Of a stretch of DNA of 64,000 bases, positions 47,931 to 59,325 are shown one piece after another; positions within the stretch are counted from its first letter, which is position 1; each line of letters starts with the position of its first letter. The position numbers were made by a program, and so were the translations under genes. Origin of the DNA: Myotis daubentonii (lineage: Eukaryota > Chordata > Mammalia > Chiroptera > Vespertilionidae); contig NC_081849.1 of NCBI RefSeq assembly GCF_963259705.1, positions 61,352,093-61,416,092 of the forward strand, written 5' to 3'. Under the pieces are notes generated by a model, which was not told where the DNA came from, searched no databases, and worked only from the letters and a program-made list of their open reading frames with translations.

Positions 47931-48459
47931 CACTGAGTGGCCAGATTATTATGACCACTTGACGTTTGTAGGCAAATTAGCTATAATTTCCTGCTGAAGT
48001 TGCTAGAGGGCCAGATCATTATAAACGTCTGAATAGCACAACATACCTAATTATCGTTGCTGATCAAGTTCATCCTATCATGTTGATGGCGCCTCCCAAT
48101 GGAGATGGCTTCTTCCAACAAGACAATGCGCCATGCCATGGTGCTCGTATTGTGCAGGAGTGCTTTCAAGAACATGAGGGAGACTTTACCTTGCTTAGGT
48201 GGCCCCCACAATCAGCAGATCTCAAGCCAATTGAGCATTTGTGGGACGAAGTTAAAAGAGCCATCAGGCAGCTGGTTCCATAACCATCAAATCTCACAGA
48301 ACTGGACAGTGCTTTTCATCAGGCATGGTGTCAGATTCCTCACATCACCTTTCAACATCTCGTGGAGCCAATGCCAAGAAGAATCGCTGCAGTATTGAAG
48401 GCCAAAGGTGGCCCAATGAAGTACTGATGGGGTGGTCATAATAATCTGGCCACTCAGTG
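47931..48459 (+). mobile_element. Tc1/mariner transposon, internally deleted, flanked by TA
   Basis: Perfect 28-bp terminal inverted repeats start CACTGAGTGGCCAGATTATT at 47931-47958 and mirror at 48432-48459. The TA target is duplicated at 47929-47930 and 48460-48461. At 529 bp it is about a third of a full Tc1-like element. The left 120 or so bases are terminal non-coding sequence, followed directly by the C-terminal part of a transposase gene. Confidence 0.95.
48080..48427 (+). pseudogene. Tc1/mariner transposase C-terminal remnant (DD36E-type)
   Basis: The frame from 48080 carries the second catalytic aspartate in FFQQDNAPCHG and the final glutamate in LKPIEHLWDEV. Counting the residues between them gives 36, not the 34 of standard Tc1, so the triad spacing is DD36E. 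An in-frame TAA at 48281-48283 breaks it after RQLVP; the same frame then runs on through HITFQHLVEPMPRR to TGA at 48425. The N-terminal DNA-binding domain and the first aspartate are lost with the internal deletion. It is non-functional. DD36E fits the Incomer lineage of Tc1/mariner (recalled, not searched). Confidence 0.85.
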
Positions 48460-48461
48460 TA

Positions 48462-49012
48462 CGTGCTCTGTAGGCCAGCACAGTAAAGAGCTAATCCATA
48501 CTTGTCCCAAATAATCCATGTTTGCCCTTCTTATAAGGAAACGTACCAGAAAAAAACAAACACGTTTCCTTTTAATGCAAACATGGCTTGTACATGATCC
48601 AACTAAAATAAAACCTCAATTAAAAAAATCAAGTTAAGCTTAGCTATCATTTTTCTTCAACATTTTTTACTAAGAAACAGAAAAGCTTTAGTTTTCTAAG
48701 TGCCTTTCGAGGATGTTCTGGTGACAGGCAGGTTCAGGTCCATCTGCTGTGGTCACACAGTAAGGACGAGTAGCAGTGATGCTCAGACGCTGCAGGCCGT
48801 GCATTTGAAAAGGTCCCGGTGTTCTCTGCTCCTCCAGACACTTCCTCTCATGAATCCAAATTTACAGAATTTTAACTCAGGGGGTAAAAGAAAAGTGATT
48901 TCTGATCCTAACTATATGTGCCAACATGAAACTGCAAGCTTTTGCCATCTCATTTAACTCTCCTAACCCCTCACCAGCGCCACCCAAACAAGCAAGCCCC
49001 AGAACTATAAGC
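48462..49012. other. No gene seen
   Basis: Unassigned AT-rich sequence between the Tc1-like element and a SINE. Confidence 0.4.
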
Positions 49013-49026
49013 CATCAGCTCCTTTT

Positions 49027-49368
49027 TGTTGTTGTTAATCCTCACCTGAGGATATTTTTTCCATTGAATTTTTTTCCTAAGAGAGTGGAAAGAACTGGAG
49101 GGGAAGAGGGAGGGAGAGAGGGAGGAAAGGAGGGAGGGAGAGAGAGAAAAACATCAATGGGGGAAGGAGATAGAGACAGAGAGGAAAAAAGAGAGAGAGA
49201 AACATCAATGTGAAAGAGACACATCGATTGGTTGCCTCCTGTACGTGCCCTGACTATGTCCAGGGATCCAATCTGCAACCCAGGTATGTGCCCTTGACCG
49301 AGAATCAAACCTGAGACCCTCTGGTGTACAGGCCGATGGTCTAACCACCGAGCAATGCCAGCCAAGGT
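49027..49368 (-). mobile_element. Ves-type SINE with expanded purine tract
   Basis: GTTAATCCTCACCTGAGGATA at the 3' side, a roughly 120-base GA-rich expansion containing a second ACATCAATG block, and a head ending ...CACCGAGCAATGCCAGCCAAG. Duplications CATCAGCTCCTTTT (49013-49026) and CATCAGCTCTTTT (49369-49381) flank it. Confidence 0.9.
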
Positions 49369-49520
49369 CATCAGCTCTTTTAGAATAAAAATGAGCCTCT
49401 GGAAGCCACTGAGTCATAGCAAGTGGCTATGGCGGAACTGCGCCTGAGTCTGTGGATTTGGTTTTCACAGCTACACGAATCTGCCTCTGGGACTGCAAAC
49501 AAGAAAACACAGCAGTTCAG

Positions 49521-49625
49521 GTCTGCACACAGCAGGTCAGGCCTGCACACAGCAGGTCAGGTCTGCACACAGCAGGTCAAGTCTGCACACAGTAGGTCTA
49601 CACACAGCAGGTCAAGTCTGCACCA
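49521..49625. repeat. 20-bp minisatellite, about five units
   Basis: The unit GTCTGCACACAGCAGGTCAG repeats with few changes from 49521; the fourth or fifth unit has lost a few bases. There are no unique spacers. Confidence 0.9.
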
Positions 49626-52600
49626 ATTCCCTTGTCAAGTAAGGTTTTATGGTAGGAAAGCATCTACATTTTAAAAAAAACATTACAACCTTCTGCCACT
49701 CATACGATGCTCTTCAGATTTTTTTGTTTGAATGTTCAGCAATTCTACTGCTACATCTTCCCTTGACATGACAGCAGGATTCCTGGCAGAGGAACCACCA
49801 ACTCCCTGAGAGACCTTTGTGTTTGCAACCACTAGCAAAGGATTGGTTCAGTCAATCAATCAATCAATCAATGGAGGAGGGTAGCCCAAAAGGAGACCAG
49901 GAAAGATTTGAAAATTTCCCTGAACCCTCACCTAAAACTAACCTGCTAGACCTTAAAGGAATTTCCTTTTGTTACACATTTGGCATCCTTCCTACACTAT
50001 TTCTAGTATTTGACCTTTGTCAGGTTATGTCAATTCACCAAACGTCAACTGCATTACTTGCCAGGGTGGGTGATGATAAGCACTCCCCACAGGACAGCGT
50101 GGGGAAGAGGGGATGGATGGAAGTGCTCAGTCAAGGAGCTACTTTAGAGTACGAAACACGGTGACGTGCTTTTTACTTCTGCATTTCATCTGTGCATGGG
50201 AGCTTCTTTCTAATCAGAGCCACCTCCTACTGGGGCAGAATGGAAGACAGGGGATGTAAAAGCAGAGTCATTACTACTTGTATTCCGACACCCAAGGCAG
50301 AACATTGTAGTAAGACAGGCTTGAAGGGCAAAAGCTGTGGAAAGACGTCCTTCCTTCTGCACATCAGGAGCCAGCTCTGGGAGGCTCCAAGCTCTGTCCC
50401 GCTCTCCTGGGTGTCCCCTGAGCTCTGTCCCGCTGAGCCAGGGTGTCCCCTCGGGAGGCAGTTAGGACAGCTCAAGGCTGTCCCCAGGTTGCTCCCAGTG
50501 GACCTCGGGGAGGAGATGGGTAAAGAGGCAGCAGAGACGGGAGGTCTGAGCCATGGACCCCATCTTCCCTGGCTGGGCTGGGCTGGGCTTCGGCTCTGAG
50601 CTGATGAGGACTCTGAGGCCGGGAGTGGAAGTTCATGCCCAGACTGAGCGTGGCACACAGAGGAGACTGCCCGGAAGTCTGCCCCAGCTCGCTGGGGGCC
50701 CAGCACGCTCACAGCAGGTCAGCAGTGAGCACGGTAAGGCTGGGGGAGGCCAGGGCAGCCGCTTTTTCCTGAGTTGCTCTTCTCTCCCAGGATGGGAAGT
50801 TTGCAAGGAATCAAGTGGTTTTTCTACTTGCCCTGGAGACAAAGACCAGCAAAGGGGCCAACCCTCATCAAGAGGGAGAGGCTGGCTGGAGCCTGTGACA
50901 GTTCACAACCCCAGCAAGAGGCAGTTTGGGGGGGGGTGGTGAGCAGCTGGGAAGTCCCCGAGAGCCTGACCCCGCCAAGATGGGCCCCTGACTGCCCCTG
51001 CAAGTCCTAAGGGGCAGCAGGGACTAGCATGGGCACCCCTGCAGAGCCCAGGGGAGCCCAGGGCACGTGGGCTCCAGCGACTTCATGTGCCAGGGACTGA
51101 GAGATCCCAAAAGGAGGATTTAAACCAGGCCCAGGCAGGAGCCACTGAGCAGACTATTTTTCTCAAAAACAGTTAAAATCACGAGCAGCTAAACTGCTCT
51201 CCCTGGCAGTGGGAGCAGCGTGTGAGGACCACAGACAGCCCAGCTGCTGAGAATGAGGAACACGGCATTTCCCACCTGCATTTCAGTGTCGCGAATAACC
51301 CTGAGCACCTGCCCCATTACCATTTCTGAGTATCAGACCAAGTGCTTTAATGGCTCACAAGACAAAACAATCTTATAAGATCAGCAGATAGCAAGCTAAG
51401 CCAAATATGTTGGGGGGAAAAAGTTATGCTACAACACTGGCTATTAGCCAAAACTATTTTTCATAGCATCGCCCACGGCTCTGAGCCGTTATTTCCTCTC
51501 ACATAAGTGAAAGGATATGCATTTTGGATTTTCAAATACAATAGACAAAATGGAGGTTATTTTAGCCCTTTATCAGGGCTTTCTTCCTGAAATATCAAGG
51601 TAATAAAACTGCCTGAGGGCAGGCCCCAGGGAAACGCCCTTGGAGGGGCCTGGACCATTCAAGCCAGTGTGATCTTTTGATGAGACTGTCCAGTGGGTTC
51701 CACGGCTAACCCTGGAATTAGCTGACTCATGCAGGCCTGACACTACCAGCAAAACGAAGCAACTTTAATAACTTGGATTTAGGTACAGATGCTAAGCCTG
51801 AATTTGACGCCCTTTGTTAATTTCAGTGACAACACTGAGAGGACTGGAGGGTATGAAGGTATGAGGTCCCAGGGACTGAGCCCACAGCCCAGGTGTGCCA
51901 CTCCAGCACTGTGAGGCCTGATGGTGGAATCTGCCCCTTCCCGGACCAGACAGGGTAGTTATGCCACTTCCTGGGACCACAGGCTGCTGGGACAATGCCC
52001 ATCCCCTTCCCTCGGCCATCTCCACTGTCAGCAAGAGGTGTCCTGGCCTGAGCTTATCGACACTCTCCCTTAATGCCCCCTAAATGAAGGATGGGGGAGC
52101 CTGCTTTCTTACCAATCGTGAAAAGTTTGTGTTTGCTGCATAAGGTGCTCTTTAGACAGAGGAGAAGGTCCTACACTTAGCTCCACCTTCGGAGATAAGA
52201 CCTAGAAGTGGGTCTTTTAAACACATGAAAACAAAACTGAAAATCAAAAGGAAGAAAATGAGAACATAGAAAACTAAGTTAGCCATTGGATCTGCAGGCT
52301 TTGCTCCCCATTGCAGTGAGAGGGGAGGAAAACTGGCAACATTTCTAAAAACTACCATCTGTTCCTAAGGTTACAAAGATAACCCCAGTCTCAAACGTGT
52401 CAGTCGTTTCTTCTACCAGAAAACAATAGCAGGATAAGGTGTAGACTTCCTCAATCGATCTTAAGTCTTAAAGCGAATGCTTCATTTTTATTCACTGTTT
52501 GCATTTTCAATAAATAGAAGTTAGCCACTTTTTGCAAAAAGAGAACTAGACAAGCCTTTAGCTCTATTGACTTGGGATCTGTCCACAATTTACAAGGATA

Positions 52601-52964
52601 TGGCTTCGTTCAGGTGCATTTATTTGGAGCCAGGGTTAAAGTCACTTCCCTTTAACCTCCCACCCCCCATGTCCTCCTCCTAATTTTAATATAGAAACTT
52701 CAGTGAGAATGTTCGCTTACTCCCGAGTCTGCCCACCAAATAAAACCTGGTAATAATTCTCTTCCTTTATAAAGCTTTTACTGTCAATGAGAACTTTGTA
52801 ATAATTCTGTTATCATTCCCATAGGAAAATCTCCTTTCAGGTAGAGAAACACTGAAAAGTTAGGCAGTTGTCCAATAAATGAGTAAATAGCAAAAGTATA
52901 ATATTTCTCATTCCCCTACCATGCTTAGTTCATGAGCACAACACCCTTCATAAAACACCAGCCG
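49626..52964. other. No confirmed gene; G+C-rich patch and one weak exon candidate
   Basis: 50380-51110 is G+C-rich but not especially rich in CpG. Overlapping frames there on both strands (for example 50227-50712 minus) have no known domain. A weak minus-strand exon candidate at 52113-52170 is discussed in the findings. Confidence 0.35.
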
Positions 52965-52972
52965 TGCCCAGC

Positions 52973-53216
52973 CAGTGTAGCTCGGTGGTTGAGCATGGAC
53001 CCATGAACCAAGAGGTCACTGGCTTGATTCCTGATCAGGGCACATGCTGGGGTTGCCGGCTTGATCCCCAGTAGGGGGTGTGCAGGAGGCAGCTTATTGA
53101 CGATTTCTTTCCCATCAGTGTTTCTATCTTTCTATCCCCTTCACTTTCTCTCTCTCTAAAGATCAATAAAAACATATTTAAAACACACACACAAAAACAA
53201 ACAAACAAACACACAC
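52973..53216 (+). mobile_element. Ves SINE
   Basis: Head GCCCAGCCAGTGTAGCTCGG, a box B-like GGCTTGATTCC, GTGCAGGAGGCAGCTTATTG, a pyrimidine stretch and a tail that has become CA/CAAA-rich. The duplication ACACCAGC lies at 52965-52972 and 53217-53224. Confidence 0.88.
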
Positions 53217-53224
53217 ACACCAGC

Positions 53225-54376
53225 TGGCTCCCTGAAACTGCAAATCACACAGACCTTGGTATGTGCCAGTGAAAGCGGGCAGCTAAATCACACGAGGGTG
53301 AAGTGGTTATAATGCAGATGCCAAGGCCTCCATCCACACTTAATTGGGGGGGGGGGGAGGGGGGGCAGAGCAGGGATTAGCACTATTAACAAATACCGCA
53401 GGGAACTGTTTTGCAAATTCGACCTGGAGACCACTGCTTTGGGAAACACAGTTTTATTTAGTCAAAGGAGAATTCTGATATAGCTTTACTGAAGGAGAGC
53501 CAGGATTATTTTTAAAAGAATGTATTCATCTTCCTAATCTCCAAACAAAACACTTATATCAAAAGGTACCGTTTATGCAGAAGTTGTTCCATGTGAACCT
53601 TCTCTGACTCCAGGGTCAAAATTTCTATCACCAATCCCATTCCAAAAAAAAGACTGCAATCGCTGTATTAAAATGAAGTCTTTTTATAACCTATCTGAAA
53701 AACGCAAATCGCTAGAACCACAGTTTGTTTAGCCACCTTCAAGGAGAATGTCTGATTTAGAAACGATCTAATATTAAGTATTCATGTGTCACTTAATGGA
53801 TAGACTAGTATGTGAAGTAAATTTCACTTTTATCAAAACAGCATCAAGGCACTCTGCAGAATTCGGCTGAATCCAATGGTAGGCTTGGCTTTATGTACCA
53901 GGGAGCATTAGCTACTTCTATCCACACACACTGTGTTCATGTCATTTTCAGTTTTACTGAGAACGGCTCCACTTTCATGGCTGTTTATACAATTAGACTT
54001 TTAATGTGATGAATGATGGACAATAGCTGGGTCATATGGCCAAGACCACGATTTCCCTGGATAGCTCTTACCCCTCAATACAAATGACAGCAGAAATGTT
54101 CCCAGGGGCGTGGGTGTGTGTGGGGGGCGGGGAGTTATGTGTGGGAGAGGAAGGCCTTTGCAGGACTTTTACTTACGAAAAATGTCAATGAAATGAACAC
54201 AGCTCAGAAAGCAAATTAAAGGAACAGCAGTTATTATTCCTAGATTCGTATTGAATAGGCAGAGATGATTAAGAAGAGCAAAGCTGTCTCGCACTTGGTG
54301 TTGAGGACGTGGCCTGCTGGCCTAGTATGGCACTCCAGTCACCATCTGAGCCTGACCTCTTCCTTTTATAAAAAAA
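53225..54376. other. No gene seen; G run
   Basis: A run of Gs with one A lies at 53347-53367. The remainder is unassigned. Confidence 0.4.
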
Positions 54377-54800
54377 CTAGAGGCCCAGTGCATGAAAAAT
54401 CATGCACTAGAGGGGAGGGGGTCTCTCAGCCCGGCCTGGCCCCTCTCACAGTCCGGGAGCCCTCAGGGGCGACAGGCGACCTGGCGGCGATCAGGGGAAG
54501 GTGATGCGCCCATCACACCTATGCTGCTGCCACTGCTGGCAGCGCAAGCCTTGGCTGGCCCTGGTTACCTAAGCCTCGGGCGGCTGTGGTTACCTGCTCC
54601 TCGGGCTGGCCCTGGGTGGCTGGGAAGCTGCCATCCAAGGCTTGCCTGTGCCTCAGTCAGTGGGGGGTTCAGGAGGACCTGAGGCCCCCAGCGGGGTTGA
54701 GGGGACTGGGCATCACCATCTTGTGGCTGTGAGCACCGCCATCTTTGTGAGTGTGTGATGGTCAGTTAGCATATTCCCTCTTTATTATATAGGAGGAGGA
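54377..54800 (-). mobile_element. Non-autonomous Helitron (HeliBat-type)
   Basis: The 3' end on the minus strand is CTAG at 54380-54377, preceded by a 9-bp-arm hairpin (AGTGCATGA/TCATGCACT). The 5' end is the minus-strand TCC...TATATAATAAAGAGGG at 54800 or, because of TCC repeats, possibly 54794. With 54800 the element lies exactly between host A and T, the Helitron target. No Rep/helicase is encoded in 424 bp. Confidence 0.88.
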
Positions 54801-56647
54801 TGGGAACAGGACAAGAGAAGCCAGTGATGTACCAGAGTGAGCACAGGCCAGCGTGGGAGTCAGAATTTCTGACCACCAGCCTAGGGCACCGGATTCGGGT
54901 AGGAGACTGGGCTCAGCAGACGGCAGAATTTCCTAAATTTATAAAAACAGCATATGGCCAGGATTCTTCTTCTGCAGGAAGCTGAGAACCTCTGAGCCGG
55001 CAGCCTCAGAGGGGAAACTGCCCCGTCCACCATGTGTTAATGACACCCATTCGTTGCCTCAATCAGCGAATCAGCTCAACAAATGTAAAACCTACATAAT
55101 TATAGAAAGGGGCCCTGATGGCCTTGCTGGCTTCTGGTGTGGTGCCACTTACCCGGCAGGACGGGGACAGGGTCGCTCCACTGAAAACAAAGCACTGTCT
55201 GCCCCAGGGAGCTGGGATGGGGAGGGACTTAATTTGTTAGGGACGTCGAGCCCTGCCAGGAAGTTTCACTGTGGAAAAGGCGGTACCTGGGAGATCTCCG
55301 TGTTTATGCTTTGAAATTTAAATCCATTTAAATATAAATTGCTCTCCTTTCCTGTCATTATGAGAAAGAAGTAGAATGTGGGTTTCGGATCTCTGGTGTG
55401 CATATGGTCATTAACTTTCATCTGACCTTGGGTGTAGAACTGATACTGCGCCTACGCACAGGGTACACTCATGACACTCATTTCGTTTCCTCACAGAAAA
55501 TAGGTTCCCTGGAGCTGCGATGCTGGAAGCCGCTTCTCCAGCGAAGAGAAACTGTGGTCCTCCCTTTCACGCCTTTCTCCAGCCTCACACCCACCCCCTG
55601 CTCCAGACCTCAGGAAGCCTGCTCTCCTGTCTGGCAACATCGATGAAACAGGCAATAAGAGCTCAGAGTCCGGATGATGTAAAGTCACTATCCTGGACCA
55701 CACAGACCCTGGCCTGGGAGCCCTCACAACCCTGAGTTCAGGGGCCTTCAGTGCTCATTCTCCTCCCCGGTATCTGATTCTCTAAAATAGAAACAAAACC
55801 CCATGTAGAGCAATAATTACCTTCACCTAATAAGCGCTGCATACAGCCACCGAAATGCCATGCAGCATGTTTTTGAAAGCGAAGGCCTCACAAACCTTCC
55901 ATTCTCGAGTATACTCTGTTGTGGTTATAATTATTCACCTCCTTGGCACATCAGATTCAGGTACTATCTTAACAGACACGACCATGTTGAAAGATGAAAA
56001 GACAGTCATCTGGCTTTGCTAGTTCCCTAAATTCCGAACAATCCTCAGGGTTACAGGAGTCCAACCAACTTCCTGGACTTGATGCTGTTAGCCCTCTCGC
56101 TGCTCAGGAGCAATCAGGGCAAAGGGCTGTTCTTTTGTAGGACGCCAGTGCACGGTTATTTATCGTTTCGACTTAATAGCTCTAATTACAAAAGACGGTG
56201 TCATGGGATTTTTTTTAAAAAGGCAATTTTCTTTGCATCCCAGTGGGAGAGTTAGGAAAAATTTACAGAGCATCTGCTGCATGCATTTTCAATTGTTCCT
56301 GGCCTTTACGGGTGCTATTATTTTCTCAGTTGTAGGAGTTTTACATTTTCAACTATTACTTAAGTTTACACTGCACTGGGAATTACAGTTTCAAGACTCT
56401 TGTTCTGGTCTTATGCCATTAAAATAAAAAAGGAAGATACAAGCTTTCACCCACTGAATTGATTGCTGGTCAGTAAGAACAGGCGTTGAATGGGATGCGA
56501 ATGTACAAAGTCTGTTAGCAAGCAGGGGAAGAACAGTCTCGGGAAATGTTAGAACAAGGGGTTATTATAGCACCGCAGAAGGCGAGATTTTATAAGCTTC
56601 AACAATAGGCATGGTGTCAGACAGAGCCCTCTCTTCCAGGGAAAACA
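54801..56647. other. No gene seen
   Basis: Unassigned sequence. Opposed frames at 55398-55735 have no known relatives and no splice context. Confidence 0.4.
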
Positions 56648-56655
56648 TCCTAGAC

Positions 56656-56966
56656 CAGTGGTTCTCAACCTTCCTAATGCTGCGACACTTTAATACAGTT
56701 CCTCACGTTGTGGTGACCCCCAACCATAAAATTATTTTCGTTGCTACTTCATAACTGTAATGTTGCTACTGTTATGAATCGTAATGTAAATATCTGATAT
56801 ACAGGATGTATTTTCATTGTTACAAATTGAACATAATTAAAGCATAGTGATTAATCACAAAAACAATATGTAATTATATATGTGTTTTCTGATGGTCTTA
56901 GGCGACCCCTGTGAAAGGGTCGTTCGACCTCCAAAGGGGTCGCGACCCACAGGTTGAAAACCGCTG
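56656..56966 (-). mobile_element. SPIN hAT miniature transposon, longer form
   Basis: Ends CAGTGGTTCTCAACCTTCC and ...CCACAGGTTGAAAACCGCTG with an 8-bp duplication TCCTAGAC at 56648-56655 and 56967-56974. It contains both internal segments that are found separately in the copies at 9243 and 10402. 311 bp, no coding capacity. Confidence 0.95.
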
Positions 56967-56974
56967 TCCTAGAC

Positions 56975-57190
56975 CAGTGGTCGGCAAACTGTTGTTTGCG
57001 AGCCACATGTGGCTCTTTGGCCCCTTGAGTGTGGCTCTTCCACAAAATACCACATGCAGGCACCCACATACAGTGTGACTGAAACTTCGTGGCCCATGCA
57101 CAGAAGTCGGTTTTCGGCCTGGGCGAGTCTATTTTGAGGAAGTACTGTTGATATTTGGCTCTGTTGACTAATGAGTTTGCCGACCACTGT
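56975..57190 (+). mobile_element. hAT miniature transposon on the same target
   Basis: Ends CAGTGGTCGGCAAACTG and ...GAGTTTGCCGACCACTG, flanked by TCCTAGAC at 56967-56974 and 57191-57198, shared with its neighbours. Its right half (GGGCGAGTCTATTTTGAGGA) differs from the other copies of this end type. Confidence 0.93.
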
Positions 57191-57198
57191 CCTAGACC

Positions 57199-57442
57199 CG
57201 TGGTTGGCAAACAGCGGCTTACAAGCCACATGGGGCTCTTTGGCCCTTTGAGTGTGGCTCTTCCACAAAATACCACGTAGAGGTGCGCACATACAGTGCG
57301 ATTGAAACTTCGTGGCCCATGCGCAGAAGTCAGTATTTTGTGGAAGAGCCAGTATTTTGTGGAAGAGCCACGCTCAAGGGGCCAAAGAGCCGCATGTGGC
57401 TCACGAGCCGCGGTTTGCCAAGCTGCAGTTTGCCGACCACTG
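57199..57442 (+). mobile_element. hAT miniature transposon, third in the array
   Basis: Ends CCGTGGTTGGCAAACAG and ...GCAGTTTGCCGACCACTG. The left target is TCCTAGAC (57191-57198). The right flank TGACCTAA is not an obvious match, so its duplication is mutated or this end is rearranged. It shares the internal TATTTTGTGGAAGAGCC tandem with the copy at 42853. Confidence 0.88.
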
Positions 57443-57450
57443 TGACCTAA

Positions 57451-57868
57451 ACCATCGATCCATCAGGGAAGACCAGAATGCAGTTGATTATTTTAAGAGA
57501 GAACACTTGCTACTTCTTTCCTCTTGGTTAACAAATGCTAAATGCCACACTCAGTGGGGTTGCAAGGCCATCAATATAGGTCCCTGCTGACCACATTGGG
57601 AGTGGTGGCCGCTGGCCAGCTCACCATCCAGGAGGTGGCAAAGGAGAAGGAAAGGCAGAAACCAAACCATGTGGAAATATCAGAGAGAACAAGACACATT
57701 CTTGAGGATGGACTGTGAAAGACTCAGAAAGTTAAGTGGTTCAAAGTATCACTAAAAATTAAGCATAATATCTTAATTACTTAAAATAGACCCAAAGACG
57801 TCTGCCATTTTAAACTAGTATATTTAGCTCAACCATTCATGATAAGAACACTCAAAGATTAGATTTTT
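57451..57868. other. No gene seen
   Basis: Short unassigned stretch between hAT and SINE insertions. Confidence 0.4.
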
Positions 57869-57885
57869 AAAAATAGCTTTTAAGA

Positions 57886-58093
57886 CCTGACCGGTCTGGC
57901 TCAGTGGAGAGAGCGTCAGCCTGCGGACTGAGGGGTCCCAGGTTCAATTCCGGTCATGGGCATGTATCTTGGTTGTGGGCACATCCCCTGTAGTGCGTGT
58001 GCTGGAGGCAGCTGATCGAAGTTTCTCTCTCATTGATGTTTCTAACTCTATCCCTCTCCCTTCCTCTCTGTAAAAAATCAATAAAATATATAA
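57886..58093 (+). mobile_element. Ves SINE, full length, young-looking
   Basis: Head CCTGACCGGTCTGGCTCAGT; box B GGTTCAATTCC; body GGAGGCAGCTGATCGAAG; tail AATCAATAAAATATATAAAA. A perfect 17-bp duplication AAAAATAGCTTTTAAGA lies at 57869-57885 and 58094-58110. Confidence 0.96.
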
Positions 58094-58110
58094 AAAAATA
58101 GCTTTTAAGA

Positions 58111-59089
58111 GCATTTACATTTTTTTCAATAAAAAGATCACAGAAAACCAAAAGGTAGAAGGAGTTTGAGATAGCAATAACTGTACCAGCACGCGAGTCT
58201 ATCTTTGCTGGCCCTTAATTTTATTATGAACATCTACTCTAAAATACCATTATATTATCCAGTCCTTTACATTTGAGTGATGTGTTTACAAAAGCATAAG
58301 AGTCAAGTCCAACACAGTGCAAATGAAAAAAAAAGAATCTGTCAACTAAAAAATAAAGATTTAAACTGATAAGAACAGATGCCTATCTTGGATCTTAGTC
58401 AAGAATCAATAAAACTAAAAAGCTGGAGCACCATAAAAGCCGGCACAATTCCATACATTTAATGGTTATTTTTTCCTTCTAAATGTGCAAAACAAAAGGC
58501 CTTATTTTCTACTGTTAAAAATAACCAGCCGATCTATTTCATTTCTCGTGACAAAGCCACACGAAAATCTTCTCTTTGGAATGCTTCTGCCCTGAAGGAG
58601 ACTCTCTCTTGTCAATTGTGTCAGACCTCAAGCCTTAGACAGAGCTTCCTGTCAGCATTCCCCCATCTTACATACATGCACGTAAGAAGGGGGCCGACAC
58701 TGCCAAAATGTCCCAGTAGGTGCTATTGGTGACCAGTGATAGTTACTAACAGTGGATCATAAAAGCTGGGAGTTTCCGCAGAGTCCAGGGTCATGAAAGA
58801 TGCTCCACTTGCCTGGTGGGTCCACCATGTTTGCCAGACCCAGGGACGGCCTCCTTGAATATGTTACACAGAGTTCAACGTATGCACACCGTAGTAACCC
58901 GGTTGTTGAAATCACACAAACATTCAAATGCCTCCTTCAGCTGGAATATAGGATTCAAGCCAAGATGATGAAACAAGAGGATGTCTGAGGCTAGGAGAAA
59001 CAATTTAACTCCAATGTAAAACACTGACTGCCCCCTTATCCTTTCCAGCCCATGAAAAAGAGCATTTCGCCCTTAAAATGAACATTTAT
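58111..59089. other. No gene seen
   Basis: AT-rich unassigned sequence. The frame 58800-58988 has no known relative. Confidence 0.4.
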
Positions 59090-59325
59090 AGCCTGGCTGG
59101 AGTGACTCCGTTGGTTGAGGGTCATCCTGTGCACTGAAAGTTGCTGGTTGGATTCCCGGCCAGGTCATATATCTGGGTTATGGGTTTGATCCGTAATCCA
59201 GGAGCTTACGGAAGGCAACCAATCAATGTTTCTCTCTCAAATCAATTCTCTCTCTCTTTCTCTCTCTCTCTCTTCCATGTCCTCGGGTGAGGATTAAAAA
59301 GAAGAAATACATTACATCTATAAAA
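59090..59325 (+). mobile_element. Ves-type SINE
   Basis: Head GCCTGGCTGGAGTGACTCCG, a box B-like GTTGGATTCCCGG, GGCAACCAATCAATGTTTC, a TC-rich stretch and the tail TCCTCGGGTGAGGATTAAAA. Flanking duplications are not clear; older copy. Confidence 0.8.

Noticed and set aside
49521..49625. Short direct repeats that could suggest a CRISPR array
   Set aside because: Units are contiguous with no unique spacers, and the host is a mammal. It is a minisatellite.
56851..57292. Minus-strand frames of 107 and 141 codons
   Set aside because: They cross the boundaries of adjacent hAT elements and have no transposase motif.
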